Source of the DNA: Shewanella chilikensis | GTDB taxonomy: Bacteria > Pseudomonadota > Gammaproteobacteria > Enterobacterales > Shewanellaceae | Length of the DNA stretch: 64,000 bases | NCBI RefSeq assembly: GCF_002836945.1 | Contig: NZ_NIJM01000017.1 | Location: 1 to 64,000, forward strand | Direction of reading: 5' to 3' | Shown: positions 56,796-64,000 of the stretch, one piece after another | Layout of the letters: the number at the start of each line of letters is the position of its first letter | How positions within the stretch are numbered: the stretch's first letter is position 1 | Made by a program: the position numbers and the translations under genes | Notes under the pieces: model-generated | What the model was told of the DNA's origin: nothing | The model's input: the letters and a program-made list of their open reading frames with translations, nothing else | The model's database searches: none

Positions 56796-57662
56796 TTAAG
56801 CAGCTTGTTGTTCTTGTCCCTGCCAGGCGAAGCGTTTCAGTACTTCGGTCCGGCCCAGTTGTTCATTCCAGCGCTCGAGTTGCAGTTCGCCCTCAAGGGT
56901 TTCAGTCAATAGGGTGCAGTTCTCTACCCAGTCACCATCATTGGCATAGATAAAGCCGCTCATTTCCGTGAGCTCAGGCTGGTGAATATGACCACAGATG
57001 ATGCCGTCCACCTTCTGTTTGCGACCATAGCGCACTACGGCTTCGCGAAAACTGTTGATGGCTTGTTGAGCCTTGCCGACTCTTTGCTTGATAAAGCCGG
57101 CCAAAGACCAATAGGGATAACCGAGACGGCGGCGAACCTTGTGCAGATGGCGGTTAAGAAACATCAAGACATCGTAGAGGTGATCGCCGAGACGGGCGGT
57201 GATACGGCCGATACAGACTTCGGAGTCAAACTGATCGCCATGCAGCATTAGCAGGGTTTTGCCGCTCAGGGTTTGATGTCGGTACTCTTTGCTGATAATG
57301 ACATCGGCGAGTTGCAGCTGGTGGTAGTCCTTAAACAGCTCGTCATGGTTGCCGGGCAGATACACAAGTTTGATGCCGCTCTGCGTCATCTGCAGCAGTT
57401 TTTGCAGCAGTTGGTTGTGACTCTCGGGCCAGAATACCCGGCGTTTGAGGGCCCAGATGTCGACTATGTCCCCCACCAAATACAGCACCTTGGGTTGAAC
57501 GCTGTTTAGGAAATGCAACAGGTATTCGGCCTTGCAGTCAATGCTGCCCAGGTGAATATCCGAGAGCCAGAGGGCGTTGAGCTTGGTGACAGACTCGGCT
57601 GCGCGGCGGGAGTATGGGTGAAATGTCGATGGTTTGTTGACCAATGACTTGCTGCCTTTCAT
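56796..57662 (-). CDS. LpxH-like metallophosphoesterase
   Basis: A 288-residue calcineurin-type phosphoesterase with motifs SDIHLGS, GDIVDIW, GNHDE, HGDQFD and CGHIHQPE. It resembles UDP-2,3-diacylglucosamine diphosphatase (LpxH) paralogues, which cut pyrophosphate or phosphodiester bonds in lipid precursors. True LpxH of lipid A synthesis is usually about 240 residues, so this is more likely a paralogue. It precedes the OlsF-like gene in the same operon, which points to lipid metabolism. Confidence 0.85.
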   Translation of the reverse strand: MKGSKSLVNKPSTFHPYSRRAAESVTKLNALWLSDIHLGSIDCKAEYLLHFLNSVQPKVLYLVGDIVDIWALKRRVFWPESHNQLLQKLLQMTQSGIKLVYLPGNHDELFKDYHQLQLADVIISKEYRHQTLSGKTLLMLHGDQFDSEVCIGRITARLGDHLYDVLMFLNRHLHKVRRRLGYPYWSLAGFIKQRVGKAQQAINSFREAVVRYGRKQKVDGIICGHIHQPELTEMSGFIYANDGDWVENCTLLTETLEGELQLERWNEQLGRTEVLKRFAWQGQEQQAA

Positions 57663-57751
57663 CGCGGCTCCTGGATAAAACCAGTGAAACGGGTTTGACT
57701 GTGAAAGACTCTAAGTCAGCTATTTGACCTTGAAGTGACGTCTTGATGACC

Positions 57752-60700
57752 TTATTGTGACGCCCTGGAACTTGCCTCGATATCATAGGGCAATATGATG
57801 CGAAACTCGCTGCCATGCCCCGGCGCACTGATCAGACGGATCTCGCCGCCAAGCACTTGAGTCACCAGGTTATAAACTATGTTCATTCCCAGACCACTGC
57901 CGCCTTGACCACGTTTGGTGGTAAAAAAGGGAACAAAAATATTCTGTTGTACCTCGGTATTCATGCCGCAGCCATCGTCACGATAGACAAGCTCTATACC
58001 ACAATCGCTACGGTTGACATCAAGCGACATCTGTCCCTCGCTTCCTTCTGGAAAGGCGTGTACCAGCGAATTGGTAAACAGGTTGCTGATAATTTGGTAA
58101 AAGACGCCCGGAGTGGAGTTGAGGGTGATGTCGGCTGGGCATTGATAGCTGTACTTGTGAGGCGAGCGGTGCAGCATGGGGTTGAGCGACAGGAAAATCT
58201 CATCCAGATAGTGCCCCAGGTTAAATTCCCGCAGTTCTTCATGGGACTGATCGACGGAGAGTTGTTTGAAGCTGCGGATCAGCTTGGCGGCGCGCTCCAG
58301 GTTGGTCAGCATCAGACGGCTGCAGTCGACCACTTCATTCTGGTACTGTTCGAAATCCTGCTGATCGACATCCTCGGCGTAAAAGCGTTTGTTGAAGGCT
58401 TTAACATTCTCCGCCAGATGCGAAGCCGCGGTGACACAGATACCTATGGGAGTGTTGACTTCATGGGTGATGCTGGCAACCAGACCACCCAGAGTGGCCA
58501 TTTTCTCCTTATCCAGCAGTTCAGACTGCGCCAGTTGTAACGCTTCCAGGGTGTGGTTCAGTTCATCATTGCTCTGTTGCAGCGCTTCAGTGCGCTGTTT
58601 AACCCTCAGCTCCAACTCCTGATTGAAGCGGCGCAGTGCCGATTCGGTTTCTTTCAGTTTCTGAATATCCTTGATGGTTCCTGTAATCCTTAAAGGGCGC
58701 CCCTTTTGATCCCTGGTCATGACCCGGCCACGATTGAGTACCCAAAGCCAGCGCTCATCACGGGTTTTGCCGCGATAGCTGAGTTCAAATTCTTGCCGGC
58801 CTTTATGAAGGCAGGCATCAATCTCGGGCCAGATGAGCGGCAAGTCCTCTGGATGGACACAGCGCTCCAACGTATCTTTCAGGTGGGTTTCGGGCTCGGG
58901 ATACCAGAGAAATGCGTTATTGCGATTGGCCTCCTGTGCCTGCAAATCCCAATCCCAAAACTCATCGCCACTGCCGATAAGTGCCAGTTGCAGCTTTTGC
59001 TCGCTGCTCGCCACCTGTTGCAGCAGTTTTCGTTGCTCAATAAACTTCTGCCACCTGTTATAGGCAAAGCCAAATATCAGGCTCAGCAACAATAAGCTGT
59101 AAATAGTATAAGCCCAGGGGCTTTGCCAGGGCCTGGGGGTTATGCTCAGCTGCAGGCTCTGCGCCGGGCTGGTATTGCCGTCAATATCCACGGCTCTGAC
59201 CATAAAGCGATAGTCACCGGGTTTGAGCGCCGGAAAGAAGGCGGTTCTGGCCCCCCGGGTATTGAGCCACTCCTGCTGCATGCCTTCGAGTTTGTATTGA
59301 TACTCAAGATGCCTGGCGTGATGCAGGTTCGGACTGTGGAATTTGAGACTCAGCGGCAAGGCATCAACCCCCAGAACCAGTTTCTGTCGGCTCCAGGTCT
59401 TTGGTGCGTGCTCTTGTGTCTGCCCCAGCGCCTGCAGTTCATCTATGATCGGCTGCTCAGGTGGTTTCCTTGCGGTTATAGCGGGGGGCTGAATATGGTT
59501 GAGGCCTTTTACACCGCCGAGAAACAAGCTACCGTCCCGATCGAGAAACCCGGCACCAAAGTTGAACTCGTTGGCTTGCAAGCCATCTTCATAAGCAAAA
59601 TTCCGGCTTGTGCCTGTTGCGGGATCCAGCCATGACAGGCCGCTGGCGCTGCCAATCCAGAGTTTGTTGTCGGCATCATGTTGCATCAGGTAGGCAACAT
59701 CGCCTATCAGGCCATGTTGGCGGTCAAACATTTGATACTGCCCGCTATCCGGGCTGAATGAGAATACGCCGTCGCTGGATGCTACCCATAACTGTCCATC
59801 CGGATGTTGGTAGATGGAAAACAGATGCTTGCTGGGTAGAGGGACTTCAGTATCCGTGGACCAATGAGATACACTGCCATCCGGCTTGAGCCTGAATAGG
59901 CCTTCACCGTAACTGGTGATCCAGATATTGCCGCCGTTATCCTCCAGTATCGAGGTGGTTTCTGTTTTTGGCAGCGGCGTGGCATCCGGCGCGGCAAAGC
60001 CTTTTACGATACCAAGATAACGGCTGACTCCGGCTTCTTTGGTGGCTATCCAGGCGATGCCACTTTGATCAAAGGTTAAACTGTAGAGGGTGTTGGCCGG
60101 TAGTGAGCCCGGTTCATTGGCCTGATGGCGATAGTGCAGATAGCTGTCGCGCTCGGCATTGAAGATCAGTAAGCCTTCGCCCCGGGTGCCAATCCACAGC
60201 CGGCCCTGACTGTCTTCTTTGATAAAACCGATAAAGGCCTTATCCAGCAGTTGGCTTGCCAGCGGCGAGGGTTTGAAGCCTTGAATTTTGCCCGAGTCAG
60301 ACTCCAGTGCCTGATAAAGGCCGCTGGCGGTGCCGACCCAGAGTTGCCCCAGATGATCGCGAAAAATCGCTCTGACATCGCCATTACCCAGGTTGTGGCT
60401 TTCGAAACTGTTGGGGAGCAGTTTTCCCATGGCTTCCTGATTGAGATCCAGCTTACCGAGACCGGCTCCCTTGGTTGCTATCCAAAGTTGGTTGCTGTCA
60501 TCCAGATGCAGCGTCTGAATGGTCTTGCCATCGCTGTTTGGTTGCCAAAGAAGCTCCCGGGTTTGAGGTGTAAACCGCACTAGACCGAATTTATCCACCG
60601 CCAACCAGAGCCGTTGCTGTGGATCCAAAACCATATGTCGAATGCCGGCATCGCCAAGTTGGTTGATGGAGTAAGGTACAACTTCGGTTCCCAAAGACCA

Positions 60701-61402
60701 GTGCCAGAGTGCTCCTTTGCCCGCGAGCCATAAACTGCCGTCTTTGGCCTGTATCAGAGACTCGACTTGAGCAAGTGCTGGCAATATTGTCATCTGTTGC
60801 CATGACTTGCTGTCATCCAGCTGCCAGAGCGAGTCTCCTGCAAGATACAAGTCGCCGGAAGGCGTTGCATAAAACCTCAGTTGTGAAACGGCATTGGTCT
60901 GAAGCTGCTGGCTACCCAGGCGTTGGCGGCGTTTGGGGTCGTAGCGCCAAACCTTGGCATCATCCATCAGCAGCCAGAGCATGCCTTGCTTGTCTTCTGC
61001 CAGCTCGCGGATCCCGGTCAGCGGCAGATCGGCTTCGGCACCCAATATTTCAAAGCGACCACTGTCCGGATGATAAAGATTCAAGCCATCACTCAAGGTC
61101 AGCAACCACAGCTCATCTTGGCTTGAAAACAGCAACCTTTCAATGTGATTGCCACTGGGACCGTAGGGGGCGTCTTGCTTACTGTAGAGCCTGAAGTGTT
61201 CACCATCGAAACGGTTCAATCCGGCTTGAGTGGCTATCCAAAGATGACCGCGATCATCTGTGGCGAGGTCATTGACAGTATTCATCGACAAGCCGTCTTC
61301 GGCCTGAAATTGCTCAAGGACGGGGCGATAGCCCAATGACGGCGTCAGGCTATCGAGACACCAAAGTGCCGTAAAAAGGAGTAGAAGCGCAGAGATTTTC
61401 AC
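57752..61402 (-). CDS. Propeller-domain sensor histidine kinase
   Basis: A 1216-residue sensor. A signal or anchor segment (residues 1-24), then many regulator-propeller repeats (WIATQAGLNRFDG, WLGTASGLYQA) that fold into two seven-bladed propellers (to about 640), a Y_Y_Y domain (about 680-740), one membrane segment (WAYTIYSLLLLSLIFGFAY, about 770), a PAS domain, a coiled coil and a kinase core with H980 (ITHEVNTPIG) and an HATPase domain (GCGMNTEVQQNIFVPFFTT, GSGLGMNIVYNL). No receiver is fused and no response regulator gene lies nearby. It is likely to sense extracytoplasmic ligands. Confidence 0.93.
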   Translation of the reverse strand: MKISALLLLFTALWCLDSLTPSLGYRPVLEQFQAEDGLSMNTVNDLATDDRGHLWIATQAGLNRFDGEHFRLYSKQDAPYGPSGNHIERLLFSSQDELWLLTLSDGLNLYHPDSGRFEILGAEADLPLTGIRELAEDKQGMLWLLMDDAKVWRYDPKRRQRLGSQQLQTNAVSQLRFYATPSGDLYLAGDSLWQLDDSKSWQQMTILPALAQVESLIQAKDGSLWLAGKGALWHWSLGTEVVPYSINQLGDAGIRHMVLDPQQRLWLAVDKFGLVRFTPQTRELLWQPNSDGKTIQTLHLDDSNQLWIATKGAGLGKLDLNQEAMGKLLPNSFESHNLGNGDVRAIFRDHLGQLWVGTASGLYQALESDSGKIQGFKPSPLASQLLDKAFIGFIKEDSQGRLWIGTRGEGLLIFNAERDSYLHYRHQANEPGSLPANTLYSLTFDQSGIAWIATKEAGVSRYLGIVKGFAAPDATPLPKTETTSILEDNGGNIWITSYGEGLFRLKPDGSVSHWSTDTEVPLPSKHLFSIYQHPDGQLWVASSDGVFSFSPDSGQYQMFDRQHGLIGDVAYLMQHDADNKLWIGSASGLSWLDPATGTSRNFAYEDGLQANEFNFGAGFLDRDGSLFLGGVKGLNHIQPPAITARKPPEQPIIDELQALGQTQEHAPKTWSRQKLVLGVDALPLSLKFHSPNLHHARHLEYQYKLEGMQQEWLNTRGARTAFFPALKPGDYRFMVRAVDIDGNTSPAQSLQLSITPRPWQSPWAYTIYSLLLLSLIFGFAYNRWQKFIEQRKLLQQVASSEQKLQLALIGSGDEFWDWDLQAQEANRNNAFLWYPEPETHLKDTLERCVHPEDLPLIWPEIDACLHKGRQEFELSYRGKTRDERWLWVLNRGRVMTRDQKGRPLRITGTIKDIQKLKETESALRRFNQELELRVKQRTEALQQSNDELNHTLEALQLAQSELLDKEKMATLGGLVASITHEVNTPIGICVTAASHLAENVKAFNKRFYAEDVDQQDFEQYQNEVVDCSRLMLTNLERAAKLIRSFKQLSVDQSHEELREFNLGHYLDEIFLSLNPMLHRSPHKYSYQCPADITLNSTPGVFYQIISNLFTNSLVHAFPEGSEGQMSLDVNRSDCGIELVYRDDGCGMNTEVQQNIFVPFFTTKRGQGGSGLGMNIVYNLVTQVLGGEIRLISAPGHGSEFRIILPYDIEASSRASQ

Positions 61403-61482
61403 CGAAAAGCCTCAAAAACGAACTTTTTTCAGTGTAGATGCTGGTGGCTCAAATGCGAATTTTGTCAGCACATTCTAGTGCT

Positions 61483-61514
61483 TATAAATAAAACGGCCAC
61501 ATGTAGCGGCCGTT
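61483..61514 (-). terminator. Rho-independent terminator of the YjiH gene
   Basis: On the minus strand: stem aacggcc / ggccgtt followed by a T-rich tail. Confidence 0.8.
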
Positions 61515-61539
61515 GTCGTGAAGTCCGGTTAAATGGCTT

Positions 61540-62898
61540 TTAGAACAGTAGATGTGCCATCCCGGCAATGACAGGCAGGGTGACCAGGGTACGCAGCAGG
61601 AAGACGGCGAACAGCTCCCAAATTTTCACTGGTATCTTGCTGCCGATAAGCAAGGCGCCTACTTCACTCATGTAGATCAATTGGGTGACCGACAGCGCCG
61701 CAATCACAAAGCGTGTCATGTCGGCTTCTATGCTGGTGGCCAGAATTGAGGGGATAAACATATCGGCAAAGCCAACGACTATGGTCTTGGAGGCCTGGGT
61801 GGCTTCGGGAATTTGCATCAATTCCAACAGCGGAATAAAAGGCATGCCGAGATAGTCAAATACCGGGGTGTATTCGGCGATGACCAAAGCTATGGTGCCT
61901 ATAGCCATTACGACAGGGAGCACCCCGAAGATCATATCGATGACATTCTTTATCCCTTCGGAGAGCACCTTGAATATACCGCCGGTATTGGCTGCCTTGG
62001 TGAGCGCCAGATCCAGCCCCCAGGACAGGGAGTTATGGCCTTCGGGCAGCGACTCATCATCTTTCTGCCTGGGGCTGCCATCAACATAGACATCTTTCTT
62101 GCGTGACAGCGGCGGCAACTTGGGTACAACTATGGCGGCAACAATACCGGCCAGGCAGACGGTCAGGTAAAAGGGCACAAACATCGCCTGCAGTTTTACT
62201 TGAGTGAGCACCACAAGGGTAAAGGTGATGGAGACTGCCGAGAAGGTAGTGCCGATAACCGCCGCTTCACGTTGGGTGTAGAAGCGGTTTTCATACTGCT
62301 TACTGGTTAGCAGAATACCGACACTGCCATCCCCGAGCCAAGAGGCCATGCAGTCGATGGCGCTGCGTCCCGGCAGGTTGAACACCGGCCGCATCAATTT
62401 GGTCAGCAAGGTACCGAAGAGTTCCAGCAGGCCAAAGTTGAGCAATAAAGGCAGGAACATACCGGCAAAAAAGAACACACAGAAGAGCAGCGGCAGCAGG
62501 TCATTCATCACCAAGGCGCCGGTGGAATCCGCTCTGAGCATCTCTGGGCCAACCTGGAAGAAGGTCAGGCAGATAAATATAGCTCCCAACACTCTGACCA
62601 AGAGCCAGGCAGGGCTGATATTCAACAGGGAATTGAGAAACTTGCTGTGGCGAACGAAGCCGGGACGAAGGAGTTTTACCAACACACTGGCCGTGGCCAT
62701 AAATACCACTATGGCGCAAATTATGCCGGTCAAATAATCATTGAGCAAACTTTTAAGTTCACCGGCCAACACAGCTACAGGGATCGTCAGTTCGTTGTTA
62801 TAACTGATAGGTGTCATAAAGAGTAAGACACCGAGCAGAGATGGCACCAGGAAGGTGAGTATGGTTGCTATGTTGCGGGGTTGTTTTTCGCTTGCCAC
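61540..62898 (-). CDS. yjiH: YjiH family (nucleoside recognition) membrane protein
   Basis: A 452-residue inner-membrane protein with about 10 hydrophobic segments and two nucleoside-recognition Gate repeats (SWLGDGSVGILLTSKQYE; GFADMFIPSILATSIEADMTRF). Related proteins are of unknown transport role. The 290 bp upstream (62899-63188) hold no gene; they contain two inverted repeats (62999-63024 and 63162-63187). Confidence 0.9.
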   Translation of the reverse strand: MASEKQPRNIATILTFLVPSLLGVLLFMTPISYNNELTIPVAVLAGELKSLLNDYLTGIICAIVVFMATASVLVKLLRPGFVRHSKFLNSLLNISPAWLLVRVLGAIFICLTFFQVGPEMLRADSTGALVMNDLLPLLFCVFFFAGMFLPLLLNFGLLELFGTLLTKLMRPVFNLPGRSAIDCMASWLGDGSVGILLTSKQYENRFYTQREAAVIGTTFSAVSITFTLVVLTQVKLQAMFVPFYLTVCLAGIVAAIVVPKLPPLSRKKDVYVDGSPRQKDDESLPEGHNSLSWGLDLALTKAANTGGIFKVLSEGIKNVIDMIFGVLPVVMAIGTIALVIAEYTPVFDYLGMPFIPLLELMQIPEATQASKTIVVGFADMFIPSILATSIEADMTRFVIAALSVTQLIYMSEVGALLIGSKIPVKIWELFAVFLLRTLVTLPVIAGMAHLLF

Positions 62899-62998
62899 GT
62901 TTGTTACACCCTGAATTTACACTAATGAATGAGTAAAAAATTACTCGCCAGGGGCAATATTGGCTTTGGATGCATTTTCATTCAGCCAGCCCCAGAAT

Positions 62999-63024
62999 TT
63001 AAGGGGGCAAGATTACCCCCTTAA
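62999..63024. other. Inverted repeat in a gene-free gap
   Basis: ttaaggggg / cccccttaa around an eight-base spacer. It has no T run, so it is not a classic terminator, and it could be a protein-binding site. Confidence 0.4.
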
Positions 63025-63161
63025 TGCGGCTATGTAAATTCATTCGCTGTCAGTTCTGTCTCTTTGATCACAACAGCATAGTTATTAGCAGTCTTTGCGT
63101 AATTATTGTTTGAGCAGTTCCTAATGAAAAAGTCTTCAAAAATAAATAGTTAAATAGTTGT

Positions 63162-63187
63162 TGCTCAAGCCGGATCCGGGCTTGAGC
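63162..63187 (-). terminator. Hairpin past the chemotaxis receptor gene
   Basis: gctcaagcc / ggcttgagc around gga-tcc, beginning one base past the stop codon of the chemotaxis gene. No T run follows on the minus strand, so its terminator function is uncertain. Confidence 0.5.
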
Positions 63188-63188
63188 G

Positions 63189-64000
63189 TTAACCGAAGGT
63201 TTGTCTCAGATTTAGTGACCTGTCGGCACTGGCCTTTAATTGCAATACGGCTTGCTCTACTTGACCTAGGGCAGAAACGTTGTCATTGGTGGCGCCATGA
63301 ATCATCTGGATGCCGTTTGCTATTTCCTGTACCACTTGCCCCTGCTGGGTGGCTGCCACGGCATTTTGTCTGGCGAGATCGTGTATTTCACTCATTCCCT
63401 GGTTAACTGTGTTGATGGACTCAACTGCCGATAATGCTTCGGTTGCACATTTCTGTGCTTGCTGTCTACTGGCTTCCATCTCAGTGGCCCACTTGGTCAG
63501 CATGTTGAACATAGTCTCTATGCTGGCTGAAATGCTTTTGGTGGACTCTTGGGTGCGAGCCGACAAGGCTCTGACCTCGTCGGCGACCACGGCAAAGCCG
63601 CGTCCTTGCTCACCGGCTCTGGCTGCTTCTATGGCCGCATTGAGGGCCAGTAGATTGGTTTGATCGGCAATGGCATCGATTTCCGACATGGCATTGGCAA
63701 CCTGCTGAGCTTCATCGTTCAGATGCTTGGCATTGGAAGCCGCTCTGGCTACATCATCGGCCAGGTGGAGAATATGTTCGCTGTTCTGATGCATCACATC
63801 CCGGCTTTGGCGGCAGAGACCATAAGCCTCATCTATACGGCCAGAAGTTGCTCGGGTATTGTCGGCTACCTCGCTGATAGTAGCGTGCAACTCTTCAATG
63901 GCGCTGGCAATTTGATGCATCTGTTGCTGCTCCAGATCCATACCGACTCTGGCCTGCTCGGTGGCCACCACTAATTGAGCGGCAATATCATTGGTTTTAA
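63189..64000 (-). CDS. Methyl-accepting chemotaxis protein (partial)
   Basis: The C-terminal 270 residues of a chemoreceptor; the gene runs past the end of the window. The signalling hairpin is plain ([39 protein letters not shown]), with methylation-type helices on both sides. The sensor and membrane parts lie outside. The cytoplasmic tip binds CheA and CheW. The final residues (LNLRQTFG) carry no CheR-binding pentapeptide. Confidence 0.95.
   Translation of the reverse strand, partial: KTNDIAAQLVVATEQARVGMDLEQQQMHQIASAIEELHATISEVADNTRATSGRIDEAYGLCRQSRDVMHQNSEHILHLADDVARAASNAKHLNDEAQQVANAMSEIDAIADQTNLLALNAAIEAARAGEQGRGFAVVADEVRALSARTQESTKSISASIETMFNMLTKWATEMEASRQQAQKCATEALSAVESINTVNQGMSEIHDLARQNAVAATQQGQVVQEIANGIQMIHGATNDNVSALGQVEQAVLQLKASADRSLNLRQTFG

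Overview
This is a 64 kb chromosomal window from a gammaproteobacterium, almost certainly a Shewanella. The evidence is the gene content and order: yggS-proC-yggT-yggU-DUF4426 followed by rdgB-hemW, a pilT-pilU pair, ribF-ileS-lspA-fkpB-ispH followed by pilVWXY1E, a HlyU-type regulator, a DUF3545 protein, and a phosphoketolase near tal-pgi. Base composition looks even, and I see no prophage, insertion sequence, CRISPR array, rRNA or tRNA. It reads as core genome with a few accessory or decaying patches.

Layout. 1-986: gene-free, with two diverged copies of a repeat cassette. 987-5.5 kb: a DUF2884 protein, a LysR regulator, a structured non-coding stretch and a secreted DUF885 hydrolase. 5.7-10.7 kb: a minus-strand housekeeping run (yggS, proC, yggT, yggU, DUF4426, then rdgB-hemW), divergent from the retraction ATPases pilT-pilU. 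13-18 kb: an outer-membrane barrel, a periplasmic GPx-like protein, hemH, and a divergent tryptophan-2,3-dioxygenase homologue with a kynureninase-like enzyme. 18-22.8 kb: ruvX, yqgE, yciH, a small membrane gene under a perfect Fur box, a DUF4136 lipoprotein, a decayed gene, an OmpA-like protein and mscS. 22.8-28.6 kb: exported thiol peroxidase, nfo, an overlapping hybrid kinase and response regulator, a hemerythrin-like protein and a DUF3545 protein.

28.7-37.3 kb: carbon metabolism (tal-pgi, phosphoketolase) interrupted by an OmpA porin, then an alanine/glycine symporter; a near-perfect CRP site lies between the divergent phosphoketolase and symporter genes. 37.4-42.3 kb: yaaA, an M28 peptidase, hlyU, rpsT and murJ. 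42.3-48 kb: ribF-ileS-lspA-fkpB-ispH. 48.3-54.5 kb: a minor-pilin operon (pilV, pilW, pilX, pilY1, pilE, tapY2-like). 54.6-64 kb, minus strand: a CBS protein, an OlsF-like two-domain acyltransferase next to an LpxH-like phosphoesterase, a 1216-residue propeller histidine kinase, a YjiH transporter and the C-terminal part of a chemotaxis receptor.

Themes: type IV pilus assembly and retraction (pilT-pilU plus the minor-pilin operon), envelope lipid remodelling (OlsF-like, LpxH-like, lspA, murJ), peroxide defence in the envelope (GPx-like, Tpx, YaaA) and signalling. The observations most worth following are the TDO-like/kynureninase-like pair with altered substrate-site residues, the structured non-coding stretch at 3328-3550, the OlsF-like/LpxH-like pair, and the decayed gene at 20.6-21.1 kb. 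No clearly new multi-gene system is evident.
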